Assembly: GCF_002941025.1 (NCBI RefSeq)
Contig: NZ_PTJS01000001.1
Coordinates: 5,027,472-5,091,471 of the forward strand
Direction: 5' to 3'
DNA: 64,000 nucleotides
Source of the DNA: Streptomyces sp. QL37
GTDB taxonomy: Bacteria > Actinomycetota > Actinomycetes > Streptomycetales > Streptomycetaceae
This document shows positions 1-10,583 of this stretch, piece after piece. A program made the translations under genes and the position numbers. The notes under the pieces are model-generated. The model made no database searches. It was not told the DNA's origin and worked only from the letters and a program-made list of their open reading frames with translations. Numbering within the stretch: the first letter of the stretch is position 1; the number at the start of each line of letters is the position of its first letter.

Positions 1-1224
1 GCCGCGAGCCACACGCTGTACGTCCAGGCCCCCGAGGGGGTGACGCTCGCCGCCGAGCCGGGCTCGTACCAGGAGCTGTCGTACGGCCTGTACCACGACG
101 ACGGCGATTACCGCGTCGCCAACGGCGTGCTCACCCTCGACCTGTCGGAGCTGGCGGGCGTGGCCGAGGTCTCGGTGCCGGACGGCTGCTTCCTGGCCGC
201 GTCCGACACCGTCGCCGTGTGCGACGTGTGGGAGGTCGGCGATCTGGGCGGCTCCTACGAGGGGCCCCAGTTCACCTTCGGTCTCCGGACCGCGGAGGGC
301 GCCCCGGCCGGTGCCGAGCTGAACATCGGCCACCACGCACACGCGGAGACCGACGCACCGGCCGGTGTCCTCTACTCCGAGCGGGGCAGCACTCCGGTCA
401 CGGTCGAGTCCGTACCCGCGCCGGACCTGGGCCTGACCGAGCCGCCGGCGGTGGGCACGGTGGCCCCCGGCACCGCCCTGACCGTGCCCCTCACGGTCAC
501 CAACAACGGCGACGCGGCTGCGGAGGGGTTCCGTCTCCAGCTGTGGAACACCTACGGCCTGGAATTCGCGTCCACCTACCCGGACTGCGCCTGGACCCCG
601 CCCGTCCTGGACACCGAGGAGGCGCCGGGAGGCTTCCTGGACTGCGTGTTCGACACCGCCGTGGAGCCCGGAGCCTCCGTCACCCTGCCGGAACCGCTGC
701 GGCTCACCGTGGCGTCCCACGCGCTCTTCGAGCGACTCGATGTGGAGGTACAGCCGCTCGGGGGCACGCAGGACCCGAACACCGAGGACAACTTCGTCGG
801 CATACCGGTCACCGCGGTGAACACGGCCGACTTCGCCGTCCAGGGTGACGAGGTCACCGCCGCCGCCGGGGAGACGGTGACCGCCACGATCGGGTTCCGC
901 AACCACGGTCCCGCCTGGTTCGCCAACACCGGCAGCGGTGAGGCGGTCGGCACGGTCACCCTGGCGGTGCCCGAGGGCGCCACGGTCGTCTCGGCGCCGG
1001 AGAACTGCTGGGCGCTGGGGTCCGGCTACCGGTGCGAACTGCGGCACTGGGCCACCCCCGAGGAGCAGATCCGCTTCGCCTTCGAACTGCGTGTCGACCA
1101 GGTGATCCCGAACGCCACCGGCGCCGTCACGCTCCAGGCCTCCCCGCGGCAGGCCCCCTACGACCCGAACCCGCTCAACGCCCGGGCCGAACTGGTGCTC
1201 AACGGGGCCGCGCAGGCGTCGTAG
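1..1224 (+). CDS. Secreted repeat-type surface protein, 5' end cut by window edge
   Basis: The reading frame is open from the first base, so the true start and presumed signal peptide lie upstream. The visible part (about 407 residues) is rich in beta-type domains resembling bacterial Ig/CARDB-like folds, with paired cysteines. It is clearly a paralogue of the product at 47186-48937: both share segments such as NTA(D/N)F, GETVTA(T/D)IGFRN and GPAW, followed by VPEGA and a Cys. Unlike that paralogue it ends in NGAAQAS with no LAxTG sortase motif, no membrane helix and no basic tail, so it is probably released or loosely attached. Function is unknown. Gene status is confident; the role is not. 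Confidence 0.85.
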   Translation, partial: AASHTLYVQAPEGVTLAAEPGSYQELSYGLYHDDGDYRVANGVLTLDLSELAGVAEVSVPDGCFLAASDTVAVCDVWEVGDLGGSYEGPQFTFGLRTAEGAPAGAELNIGHHAHAETDAPAGVLYSERGSTPVTVESVPAPDLGLTEPPAVGTVAPGTALTVPLTVTNNGDAAAEGFRLQLWNTYGLEFASTYPDCAWTPPVLDTEEAPGGFLDCVFDTAVEPGASVTLPEPLRLTVASHALFERLDVEVQPLGGTQDPNTEDNFVGIPVTAVNTADFAVQGDEVTAAAGETVTATIGFRNHGPAWFANTGSGEAVGTVTLAVPEGATVVSAPENCWALGSGYRCELRHWATPEEQIRFAFELRVDQVIPNATGAVTLQASPRQAPYDPNPLNARAELVLNGAAQAS

Positions 1225-1274
1225 CGGATGCCTGAGGCCTGGACCGCGCGGTTCGAAGGCCCGGTCCGTTGGTA

Positions 1275-1299
1275 ACCTGCCCCACCGCCTGCGGCAGGT
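1275..1299. terminator. Short hairpin between two secreted-protein genes
   Basis: ACCTGCC at 1275-1281 pairs with GGCAGGT at 1293-1299 around an 11-nt loop. It lies about 50 bases after the first stop codon and before the next gene. There is no T-tract, which is usual for Streptomyces terminators. It could instead be a 5' UTR element of the downstream gene. Confidence 0.4.
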
Positions 1300-1353
1300 G
1301 ACAGCCGGTCAGGCAGGCGGAGACCATTCAGACGCACGACCATGAGGTGTGAA

Positions 1354-2169
1354 TTGAAGACAAGTGGCAGAACCGGCGCTGCGGGCGTGGTCGTAGGGGC
1401 ACTCGCCCTCTCGGCGTTCGCGGCTCCTGCGGCACAGGCCGCGGACACGGGGATCACCGTGTCGCGGATCGTCGTCAACGGGGGCAAGTCCATCATCGTG
1501 GGCACCTCGGACGAGAAGGCGCCGCCGGTGACCTTCCGCATCACCCTCCCCGCCGGCTACAGCACGGCCGACCCCTCCGCGTACGACGCGGAGCCGTACC
1601 TCTACCACGGCACCACCGCGGTCAAGGGGGCGGACGGCGGTGGGCTCTACATGGGCAGCTACACCTGCTACGAGACCAGCGCCAGGGTCGCGGACTGCGA
1701 GGGAGAGCTCTCCGTCGACCCGCGCTACGACCTGGACTCGAACAGCGACGCGACGACCTGGAAGATCGGTGTCGCGGCGAAGCTGTGGAAGGCCGGCGGC
1801 GGGCTCAGGACGGCGGAGTACACCACGGCCTCCGGCACCGTGAAGGTCAAGCGCTGGGCCAAGGCCACGGTCAACGCCTCGCCCGAACCGGTGACGAAGG
1901 GCAAAACGATCACCGTCACCGGCAGCCTCAAGCGGGCGGACTGGGTGAAGCACACGTACACCGGTTACGCCGGCAAGACGGTCAGCCTGCAGTTCCGTAA
2001 GAAGGGCAGCTCCGTCTACTCCACGGTCAAGACGGCCACGTCGTCCGGCACGGGCGCGCTGAAGACCACCGTCAAGGCCTCGGTCGACGGCTACTGGCGC
2101 TGGACCTTCGGCGGCTCGTCCACCTCGGGCACCGCCACCGCCGCGGGCGACTTCGTCGACGTGCGCTGA
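1354..2169 (+). CDS. Secreted protein of unknown function
   Basis: The product is about 271 residues with a Sec signal peptide: basic start, a VVVGALALSAFAAPAA core and a likely cleavage after AQA. The mature part looks like an all-beta extracellular protein, with Cys pairs near residues 105-120 and a C-terminal Ig-like segment (residues ~165-270) containing SPEPVTKGKTITVTGSL, typical of surface beta-sandwich modules. An ATG at 1342 is in frame, but GAGG at 1343-1347 is better placed to serve the TTG at 1354, so I chose the TTG. It follows another secreted-protein gene. I do not recognise a specific family. Confidence 0.8.
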   Translation: MKTSGRTGAAGVVVGALALSAFAAPAAQAADTGITVSRIVVNGGKSIIVGTSDEKAPPVTFRITLPAGYSTADPSAYDAEPYLYHGTTAVKGADGGGLYMGSYTCYETSARVADCEGELSVDPRYDLDSNSDATTWKIGVAAKLWKAGGGLRTAEYTTASGTVKVKRWAKATVNASPEPVTKGKTITVTGSLKRADWVKHTYTGYAGKTVSLQFRKKGSSVYSTVKTATSSGTGALKTTVKASVDGYWRWTFGGSSTSGTATAAGDFVDVR

Positions 2170-2373
2170 GCAGAGCCGTGCCGGCGGCCCGCCTCGCGGC
2201 AGGGCAGCCGGCACGGCAGCACCCGCCCACCGCACCCAGGGGCCGGCCGGCGCTCCAGGAAGCCATGGCCGCGGCGGCCCGGTGCGCACGCTCGAAGTCG
2301 GGTGCCGACAACACCGCCCGCGCGCGGCCTACCACTACTGTCCCCCGCCACCGCCCGGCCTTATGGTGCCGAT

Positions 2374-4221
<1,848 letters not shown>

Positions 4222-4602
4222 GTGAGTGAACGCGTGATCATTGGGGTCGGGATCGATGTGGCGGAGATCGAGCGCTTCGGCGCCGCGCTGGGGCGCACGC
4301 CGCAGCTGGCCGAGCGGCTCTTCCTGGAGCGGGAGTTGCTGCTGCCCGGCGGGGAGCGGCGGGGGATCGCCTCGCTGGCGGCCAGGTTCGCCGCGAAGGA
4401 GGCCCTGGCCAAGGCGCTCGGCGCACCGGCCGGCCTGCTCTGGACGGACGCCGAGGTGTGCGTCGAGGACAGCGGACAGCCGCGCCTGGAGGTCCGCGGC
4501 ACCGTCGCGGCCCGGGCGGCCGAGCTCGGCGTACGCAGCTGGCACGTGTCGCTCAGCCACGACGCGGGGGTGGCGTCCGCCGTGGTGATCGCGGAGGGTT
4601 GA
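4222..4602 (+). CDS. acpS: Holo-[acyl-carrier-protein] synthase
   Basis: AcpS transfers 4'-phosphopantetheine from CoA to the serine of acyl carrier proteins, activating fatty acid synthase ACP and potentially polyketide ACPs. The 126-residue product has the family motif [12 protein letters not shown] with the Mg-binding Asp and [12 protein letters not shown] in the middle, both diagnostic. Length is normal. The GTG at 4222 abuts the glmS stop; a second GTG at 4234 (giving MIIGVGID) is an equally plausible start. The position between glmS and the NAD(P)HX repair gene suggests one operon. Confidence 0.95.
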   Translation: MSERVIIGVGIDVAEIERFGAALGRTPQLAERLFLERELLLPGGERRGIASLAARFAAKEALAKALGAPAGLLWTDAEVCVEDSGQPRLEVRGTVAARAAELGVRSWHVSLSHDAGVASAVVIAEG

Positions 4603-4605
4603 GGT

Positions 4606-6051
4606 ATGCGACATGCCTACAGCGTCGAGACCGTGAGGACCGCCGAGAAGGCGCTCATGGCACGCCTCCCGGAGGGCGCCCTGATGCAGCGTGCCGCCGC
4701 CGGACTCGCGGTGGCCTGCGGCGACCTGCTCCGGCGCAACGGGCGGGTCTACGGCTCCCGGGTGCTGCTCCTCGTCGGCAGCGGCGACAACGGCGGCGAC
4801 ACGCTGTACGCGGGGGCCCGGCTGGCCCGGCGCGGAGCCGGCGTACGGGCCGTGCTGACCTCGCCGGACAAGGTCCACCGGGCCGCACTCGCCGCCCTGC
4901 TGGCCGCGGGCGGGCAGGTCCTGGACACCACCGACGGGCTGAGCCCCGTCGACCTCGTCGTCGACGGCATCACCGGGATCGGTGGCCGCGGCGGCCTGCG
5001 CCCCGAGGCCGCCGAGCTGGTCCGCGCGGTCACCGGGGGCCACGCGCCCGTGCTGGCGGTGGACCTGCCGAGCGGGGTCGAGGCGGACACCGGCCAGGTG
5101 CTCGGCGCGGCCGTGAGGGCGGACGCGACGGTCACCTTCGGTACGTACAAGCCGGGGCTGCTCATCGACCCGGCCGCCGAACACGCGGGCGCGCTCAGGC
5201 TCGTCGACATCGGCCTGTCGGCGGAACTGCCCGCGCGCCCGGACCTGGAGGCCCTCCAGTACGCCGATGTGGCCGCCCTGCTGCCCGTACCCGACGCCGA
5301 GAGCGACAAGTACCGGCGTGGGGTCGTCGGGGTGGCCGCGGGCTCGGAGCGGTACCCGGGCGCGGCCGTGCTCGCGGTCGCCGGGGCGCTGCGGGGCGGA
5401 GCCGGGGCCGTGCGGTACGCGGGCCCCGGGGCCCGCGCGGTGATCGCCCGCTTCCCGGAGACACTGGTGCACCCCGGGCCGCCGTCGAAGGCCGGGCGCG
5501 TCCAGGCGTGGGTGGTCGGGCCCGGGCTCGGCGACGGCGCGCAGGCCGCCACCGCGGTGTCCGACGTGCTGGCCGCGGACGTCCCCGTGCTGGTCGACGC
5601 GGACGGGCTGCGGCTGATGGACGCCGGGGCCGTACGGGAGCGGACCGCCGCCACCGTCCTGACCCCGCACGCCGGTGAGGCCGCCGCGCTGCTCGGCGTG
5701 GAGCGCGAGGAGGTCGAGGCGGGACGGCTCGCAGCCGTGCGCGAACTGGCCGCGCGTTACCGCGCCACCGTGCTGCTGAAGGGCTCGACGACCCTCGTCG
5801 CGGAGCCGGGGGACACGCCCGTGCGGGTCAATCCGACCGGGACGTCCTGGCTGGCCACGGCAGGCAGCGGCGATGTGCTCTCCGGGCTGACCGGTTCGCT
5901 GCTGGCAGCGGGCCTCGCCCCGCGCGACGCCGCTTCGGTGGGCGCCCATCTGCACGGGCTCGCGGCCCGCCGGACCTCCGACGGGGCGCCGGTCACCGCG
6001 CAGGACGTCGCGGACGCGGTACCGGCTGCCTGGCGGGACGTGCGGGCCTGA
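4606..6051 (+). CDS. nnr: Bifunctional NAD(P)H-hydrate epimerase / ADP-dependent NAD(P)H-hydrate dehydratase
   Basis: The enzyme repairs damaged NAD(P)H hydrates: the N-terminal YjeF_N domain (residues 1-~215, with GSGDNGGDTLY) epimerises the hydrate, and the C-terminal ribokinase-like domain (about 225-475, with TAGSGDVLSGLTGSLLAAG) dehydrates it using ADP. Both domains look complete at 481 residues. The ATG at 4606 follows acpS by three bases and has GAGG in front. Linkage to glmS, acpS and alr is common in actinobacteria. It acts in the cytosol. Confidence 0.95.
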   Translation: MRHAYSVETVRTAEKALMARLPEGALMQRAAAGLAVACGDLLRRNGRVYGSRVLLLVGSGDNGGDTLYAGARLARRGAGVRAVLTSPDKVHRAALAALLAAGGQVLDTTDGLSPVDLVVDGITGIGGRGGLRPEAAELVRAVTGGHAPVLAVDLPSGVEADTGQVLGAAVRADATVTFGTYKPGLLIDPAAEHAGALRLVDIGLSAELPARPDLEALQYADVAALLPVPDAESDKYRRGVVGVAAGSERYPGAAVLAVAGALRGGAGAVRYAGPGARAVIARFPETLVHPGPPSKAGRVQAWVVGPGLGDGAQAATAVSDVLAADVPVLVDADGLRLMDAGAVRERTAATVLTPHAGEAAALLGVEREEVEAGRLAAVRELAARYRATVLLKGSTTLVAEPGDTPVRVNPTGTSWLATAGSGDVLSGLTGSLLAAGLAPRDAASVGAHLHGLAARRTSDGAPVTAQDVADAVPAAWRDVRA

Positions 6052-6088
6052 TCCAGGCTGGAGGCACAGGAACGGAAGGTGGTCGGTC

Positions 6089-6472
6089 GTGGGCAGCGGC
6101 AGCGGTATCCGCGTACGCAGGGTCTACGACCCTCCGGAGGAGGACGACGGCACCCGCGTGCTCGTCGACCGGCTCTGGCCGCGGGGGATCTCCAAGGAAC
6201 ACGCGGCGGTGGACCTGTGGGCCAAGGACGTGACGCCTTCGAAGGAACTCCGCACCTGGTACCACGAGGACCCCGGGGCCCGGTACGACGAGTTCGTGGA
6301 CCGCTACCGGACCGAGCTCGGCGACCCCGCGCACACCGAGGCCGTGGAGCAGCTGCTCGCGCTGCTGCGCCGGGGCGGTGCCTTCACCCTCGTCACGGCG
6401 GTGAAGGACGTCCCGGCCAGCCATGTCCCGGTCCTCGTCGAGCATCTGGAGCACGCCCTGGACCACCGCTGA
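6089..6472 (+). CDS. DUF488 family protein
   Basis: This is a 127-residue cytosolic protein with the DUF488 signature: IRVRRVYDPPEEDDGTRVLVDRLWPRGISKE near the N-terminus in shorter segments, a conserved WYHEDP, and FTLVTAVKD near the C-terminus. The biochemical function of the family is unsettled. The start is GTG at 6089 with GGAAGG a few bases upstream. It sits alone between nnr and alr on the same strand, with about 37 and 61 bases of spacing. Confidence 0.85.
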   Translation: MGSGSGIRVRRVYDPPEEDDGTRVLVDRLWPRGISKEHAAVDLWAKDVTPSKELRTWYHEDPGARYDEFVDRYRTELGDPAHTEAVEQLLALLRRGGAFTLVTAVKDVPASHVPVLVEHLEHALDHR

Positions 6473-6533
6473 CCGCCTCACCGGGCACAGAGGGTCGAGG
6501 GCACAGGCGTACGGCTCTGAGAGACTGGGCGCG

Positions 6534-7688
6534 ATGAACGAGACAGCGACCCTGAGAGCCCGTGCCGAGATCGACCTCGCCGCGTTGCGCGCCAATGTGC
6601 GGGCACTGCGCGCGCGGGCGTCCGGCGCGCAGCTCATGGCCGTGGTGAAGTCCGACGCGTACGGGCACGGGGCGCTGCCCTGCGCCAGGGCGGCGCTGGA
6701 GGCGGGTGCGGCCTGGCTGGGGACCGCCACCCCGCAGGAGGCGCTCGCACTGCGCGCGGCCGGGATCGGTGGCCGGGTGATGTGCTGGCTCTGGACGCCC
6801 GGCGGCCCCTGGCGCGAGGCGGTCGAGGCCGACATCGATGTCTCGGTGAGCGGCATGTGGGCGCTCGACGAGGTCGTCGCCGCCGCCACGGAGGCGGGGG
6901 TCCCGGCCCGGGTCCAGCTCAAGGCCGACACGGGCCTCGGACGCAACGGCTGCCAGCCCGCGGACTGGCCGGCGCTCGTCTCGGCCGCCCGCGCCGCCGA
7001 GGAAGCGGGCATCCTGCGTGTCACCGGCCTCTGGTCGCACTTCGCGTGCGCCGACGAGCCCGGCCACCCGTCGATCGCGGCCCAGCTGAACGTCTTCCGC
7101 GACATGGTGGCGTACGCCGAGAAGGAGGGCGTCCGGCCCGAGGTGCGGCACATCGCCAACTCCCCGGCGACGCTGACGGTGCCCGAGTCCCACTTCGATC
7201 TCGTGCGCACCGGCATCGCGATGTACGGCATCTCGCCCAGCCCCGAGCTGGGCACCCCGGCCGACTTCGGGCTCCGGCCCGTCATGACGCTCGCCGCCTC
7301 CGTCGCGCTGGTCAAGCAGGTGCCCCCGGGCCACGGCATCAGTTACGGGCACCACTACACGACCTCCGCCGAGACGACGCTCGCCCTGGTGCCGGTCGGC
7401 TACGCGGACGGCATCCCGCGCCATGCCTCCGGCCGGGGCCCCGTCCTCGTCGGAGGCGCCGTGCGCAGGATCGCGGGCCGGGTGGCGATGGACCAGTTCG
7501 TGGTCGACCTCGGGGGCGACGTCCTCGAAGCGGGCGCGGAGGCGGTGCTGTTCGGGCCGGGCGACCGGGGCGAGCCGAGCGCCGAGGACTGGGCACAGGC
7601 GGCGGACACGATCGCGTACGAGATCGTCACACGCATCGGCTCACGCGTCCCCCGCGTCCATCTCCACGAGGACCCGGTCCGGGACTGA
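6534..7688 (+). CDS. alr: Alanine racemase
   Basis: Alr is a PLP enzyme interconverting L- and D-alanine for peptidoglycan. The 384-residue product has the PLP-binding lysine in VVKSDAYGHG (K39), an N-terminal TIM barrel to about residue 245, and a C-terminal beta domain with ISYGHHYTT carrying the catalytic tyrosine and VGYADG. Length is normal. The ATG at 6534 gives MNETATLRARAEIDL, which matches the usual family start. It is followed 52 bases later by an alpha/beta hydrolase gene and then tsaE, a conserved actinobacterial order. Confidence 0.96.
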   Translation: MNETATLRARAEIDLAALRANVRALRARASGAQLMAVVKSDAYGHGALPCARAALEAGAAWLGTATPQEALALRAAGIGGRVMCWLWTPGGPWREAVEADIDVSVSGMWALDEVVAAATEAGVPARVQLKADTGLGRNGCQPADWPALVSAARAAEEAGILRVTGLWSHFACADEPGHPSIAAQLNVFRDMVAYAEKEGVRPEVRHIANSPATLTVPESHFDLVRTGIAMYGISPSPELGTPADFGLRPVMTLAASVALVKQVPPGHGISYGHHYTTSAETTLALVPVGYADGIPRHASGRGPVLVGGAVRRIAGRVAMDQFVVDLGGDVLEAGAEAVLFGPGDRGEPSAEDWAQAADTIAYEIVTRIGSRVPRVHLHEDPVRD

Positions 7689-7740
7689 TCCCCCGGCCCG
7701 GCGGACCCGACCCACATCGACGACGAAGGAGCACGGCACG

Positions 7741-8967
7741 GTGAGCGAGACCAGCGCCGAGGACGTGGTGGCGACGGCGGCCGTCGCAGCGGCCGGCTGG
7801 CGCCGGGCGGGCGTCGCCGGGGCGGCGATAGGCGTCATCGCCGCGGGCGCGGCCGCGGGTGTCGCCGTCGAGCGGCTCACCGTCGGCCGGGGCATGCGCA
7901 AGAAGGCCCGCCTCGCGCTGGACGCCTCCGGGCCGTACGGCTCGCTGCGCGGGCAGCCCGGCCGGGCGGTCGCCGACGACGGCACCGAGCTGTACTACGA
8001 GGTCGACGAGATCGAGCCGGACGGCGGGACGGGCCGGGCGGGCGTGGGCACCGGGGCGAGTGCCCCCGCGGGCTCCGGCCCGCGCCGGCGCAGGCTCTTC
8101 GGGAGCAAGGACCCCGCGCCCCTGACCGTCGTCTTCAGCCACGGCTACTGCCTGGGCCAGGACTCCTGGCACTTCCAGCGGGCGGCGCTGCGCGGCCTGG
8201 TCCGCGCGGTCTACTGGGACCAGCGCAGCCACGGCCGGTCCGAGCGGGGCAGGGCGCAGGCCGAGGGCGTGCCGGTCGGCATCGACCAGCTGGGCCGCGA
8301 TCTGAGGGCGGTCCTGGACGCGGCGGCTCCCGAGGGCCCGCTGGTGCTGGTCGGGCACTCCATGGGCGGCATGACGATGATGGCGCTCGCCGACCGGTAT
8401 CCGGAGCTGATCCGTGACCGGGTGGCCGCGGTCGCGTTCGTGGGGACGTCGAGCGGCAAGCTCGGCGAGGTGAATTTCGGGCTGCCGGTGGCGGGCGTGA
8501 ACGCGGTGCGCCGGGTGCTGCCCGGAGTCCTGAAGGCGCTCGGCTCGCAGGCGGAGCTGGTGGAGCGCGGGCGGCGGGCGACCGCCGACCTGTTCGCGGG
8601 GCTGATCAAGCGGTATTCGTTCGGGTCGCGGGATGTGGACCCGGCGGTCGCGCGGTTCGCGGAGCGGCTCATCGAGTCCACCCCGATCGATGTGGTCGCC
8701 GAGTTCTACCCGGCCTTCACGGAGCACGACAAGAGCGAGGCCCTCCCCGCCTTCCGCGGGCTCCCGGTGCTGATCCTGGCGGGCGACAAGGACCTCGTGA
8801 CACCGAGTTCGCACAGCGAGGCCATCGCGGACGAGCTCCCGGACGCCGAGCTGGTCATCGTGCCGGACGCCGGTCATCTGGTGATGCTGGAACACCCCGA
8901 GACGGTGACCGACCGGCTCGCGGACCTGCTGGTGCGGATCGGAGCCGTTCCGGCCGAGGGGGGCTGA
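7741..8967 (+). CDS. Alpha/beta hydrolase with N-terminal membrane anchor
   Basis: The protein has 408 residues. Residues ~18-45 are hydrophobic (AGVAGAAIGVIAAGAAAGVAV) and probably form a single anchor. The hydrolase fold follows from about residue 125, with VVFSHGYCLG (oxyanion loop), a GHSMGGMT nucleophile elbow and a C-terminal GDKDLVTP and DAGHLVMLEHP carrying the acid and His. The substrate is unknown. The GTG at 7741 has a GAAGGAG Shine-Dalgarno ahead. Placement between alr and tsaE is conserved in Streptomyces as I recall it. Confidence 0.9.
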   Translation: MSETSAEDVVATAAVAAAGWRRAGVAGAAIGVIAAGAAAGVAVERLTVGRGMRKKARLALDASGPYGSLRGQPGRAVADDGTELYYEVDEIEPDGGTGRAGVGTGASAPAGSGPRRRRLFGSKDPAPLTVVFSHGYCLGQDSWHFQRAALRGLVRAVYWDQRSHGRSERGRAQAEGVPVGIDQLGRDLRAVLDAAAPEGPLVLVGHSMGGMTMMALADRYPELIRDRVAAVAFVGTSSGKLGEVNFGLPVAGVNAVRRVLPGVLKALGSQAELVERGRRATADLFAGLIKRYSFGSRDVDPAVARFAERLIESTPIDVVAEFYPAFTEHDKSEALPAFRGLPVLILAGDKDLVTPSSHSEAIADELPDAELVIVPDAGHLVMLEHPETVTDRLADLLVRIGAVPAEGG

Positions 8968-8986
8968 TCCTCTACCGTTGGTCGGC

Positions 8987-9529
8987 ATGGAAGCAGCGCA
9001 CAACGGCCCCGTGGCCGGCACCGTCGAACCGGGCACCGTCACCCTGGACGTCGCCGTCGAGTCCCCCGAAGAGATGAAGGAGCTGGGCCGCCGGATCGCC
9101 GGTGTGCTGGCCCCCGGCGACCTGGTGATGCTCACCGGCGAGCTCGGCGCGGGCAAGACCACCCTGACCCGTGGCCTCGGTGAGGGCCTCGGGGTACGCG
9201 GCGCCGTCACCTCGCCGACCTTCGTGATCGCCCGGGTCCATCCGCCGCTGGGCGAGGGCCCCGCCCTGGTCCACGTCGACGCGTACCGCCTGGGCGGCGG
9301 TCTCGACGAGATGGAGGACCTGGATCTCGACGTGTCGCTGCCGGAGTCGGTGATCGTCGTGGAGTGGGGCGACGGCAAGGTCGAGGAACTGTCGGAGGAC
9401 CGGCTGCGGGTGGTGATCGACCGCGCGGTCGGCGACACGGACGACGAGCGCCGCACGGTGACCCTGATGGGCGTCGGCACGCGCTGGTCGGGCCTCGGCG
9501 CGGAGCTGGCGGCGCTCCGGGAGCTCTGA
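8987..9529 (+). CDS. tsaE: tRNA threonylcarbamoyladenosine biosynthesis ATPase TsaE
   Basis: TsaE is the ATPase partner of TsaB and TsaD in making t6A37 in ANN-decoding tRNAs. The 180-residue product has the P-loop GELGAGKTTLTRGL, the SPTFVI switch-like segment and HVDAYRL, all diagnostic. I chose the ATG at 8987; a TTG at 8978 is in frame but lacks support. The N-terminus is slightly extended, as usual in Streptomyces. tsaB, rimI and tsaD lie about 1 kb downstream, separated by a small ORF and an oppositely transcribed gene. Confidence 0.94.
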   Translation: MEAAHNGPVAGTVEPGTVTLDVAVESPEEMKELGRRIAGVLAPGDLVMLTGELGAGKTTLTRGLGEGLGVRGAVTSPTFVIARVHPPLGEGPALVHVDAYRLGGGLDEMEDLDLDVSLPESVIVVEWGDGKVEELSEDRLRVVIDRAVGDTDDERRTVTLMGVGTRWSGLGAELAALREL

Positions 9530-9635
9530 GTGACGGAGCCGCGTCCGTACCCCCTGCTTCCCGACGCTTTCCGACAGGTCGTCGGTAAAATGTTGCGTCA
9601 GGGCGGTCCGGCGTGGTCACATGGGATACAGGGAC

Positions 9636-9655
9636 TGGTTAGGTCTACCTAACCA
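9636..9655. promoter_or_regulatory. Perfect 9-bp inverted repeat upstream of small ORF
   Basis: TGGTTAGGT at 9636-9644 and ACCTAACCA at 9647-9655 are exact reverse complements separated by CT. It lies 30 bases before a small ORF with a strong Shine-Dalgarno sequence. The half-site TTAGGT/ACCTAA resembles that of DtxR-family iron or manganese boxes, but the half-sites are too close together for a standard 19-bp iron box. It is either an operator or an RNA hairpin in the 5' UTR. Confidence 0.55.
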
Positions 9656-9685
9656 CGCCTCTCACCGAAGCCCGAGGAGGCATCC

Positions 9686-9868
9686 ATGCCGGGACCCGAG
9701 CGTGAAGTGCAGCCGCAGCCGCCGCAGGCGGAGCCGCCGTCGGCGTCCGCGGTGTCGATGAAGGACCTGCTGGCCTCCTGCGCCGCCGCGACGGCGGTGT
9801 CGACGCCGCCCCGGGACGAGCACGCCGACGAGGGCGAAGCCGAGGACCTGGGGCGCGACGCCGCGTAG
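9686..9868 (+). CDS. Small conserved-type protein, 60 residues
   Basis: This short ORF has a very strong ribosome binding site (GAGGAGG, 6-7 bases before the ATG) and good Streptomyces codon use. The product is Pro/Ala/Glu rich with one recognisable core, MKDLLASCAAATAVSTPP, and an acidic end. There is no signal peptide or membrane helix. I think short proteins with this core occur at this place in other Streptomyces, but that is memory and not seen here. It ends four bases before the stop of the convergent gene. Function unknown. Confidence 0.65.
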   Translation: MPGPEREVQPQPPQAEPPSASAVSMKDLLASCAAATAVSTPPRDEHADEGEAEDLGRDAA

Positions 9869-9872
9869 GCCC

Positions 9873-10430
9873 TCAGGGGACGACGACGACCTTCACGCCG
9901 ACCGTGGCGAAGGTCCACAGCGCGTTGCCGTCCGTGCGCTTCATCCGCACGCCGCCGGTCTTCATCGTGGGGTCGGGGCTCTCCATCGAGTTGTCCTGCG
10001 CGGCGCTGAAGCCCACGGAGACCTCGCCGACGTTCGCGAAACGCACCACGTGTTCGATCGGTACGCCGTCCGATCCCGTGATGGTGCCGGAGCGCGAGGT
10101 CACCGCGTAGACGCCGGGCAGCGGGTTCACGGAGCTCGGCATGACGGTGAACGTCCGGAGAGCCTTCTCCTTGTCGTCCACGATCCACACCCGGCGGTCC
10201 TTCAGCGCGTACACGACGCGGGTCCCCGTGTCGGAGTCCGCGGGGACCGCGAACGGCTCCTTCGGGGCCTTGGGCTTCGGGGAGGGGGCGGCCGTCGCCC
10301 CGGAGGCCTTGTCCGAGGGCGCGGCGACCGAGTCGGGCGCGTTGGCCGACGCCTGGTAGGCGAGGAAACAGACCGCGGCCAACGCCGCGGCAGTGAGCCC
10401 GGCCACGATTCCCGAGCTGCCCCTTGCCAC
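9873..10430 (-). CDS. Degenerate L,D-transpeptidase-like membrane-anchored protein
   Basis: The 185-residue product has an N-terminal hydrophobic segment (residues ~8-30), a Pro/Lys-rich linker and a C-terminal YkuD-like region that aligns with L,D-transpeptidases up to the last strands (GVYAVTSR and TVGVKVVVV). The catalytic signature should read (S/H)xGC(V/I)R; here it is TGGVRM, so the nucleophilic Cys is Gly160 (codon at 9951-9953). A catalytic His is also not evident. I expect it to be inactive as a transpeptidase, perhaps binding peptidoglycan. I chose the GTG at 10430 because AAAGGGGA lies 7 bases upstream; another GTG lies 18 bases earlier. It is convergent with the small ORF at 9686. 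Confidence 0.8.
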   Translation of the reverse strand: MARGSSGIVAGLTAAALAAVCFLAYQASANAPDSVAAPSDKASGATAAPSPKPKAPKEPFAVPADSDTGTRVVYALKDRRVWIVDDKEKALRTFTVMPSSVNPLPGVYAVTSRSGTITGSDGVPIEHVVRFANVGEVSVGFSAAQDNSMESPDPTMKTGGVRMKRTDGNALWTFATVGVKVVVVP

Positions 10431-10583
10431 CGTGAGGTCCCCTTTCACATGCCGTCCGTCGCATGTCGTACAAGCATTTACGTCGTACACGCGTATACCC
10501 GGCGACGGTACCAGCAGCGGCGGAGCGGACCGGGACGTCGTACGGCTGCCGTGACCGGGTCGGCGGAGCCGTAGGCTGTTTGT

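Noticed and set aside
4606..6051. Separate genes for the epimerase and dehydratase of NAD(P)HX repair
   Set aside because: One uninterrupted frame carries both domains and there is no internal ribosome site; the fusion is the usual bacterial arrangement.
9636..9655. DtxR/DmdR iron box
   Set aside because: The half-sites TTAGGT and ACCTAA are only 2 bases apart; the 19-bp iron box has them 7 apart. I report it as an undefined dyad instead.
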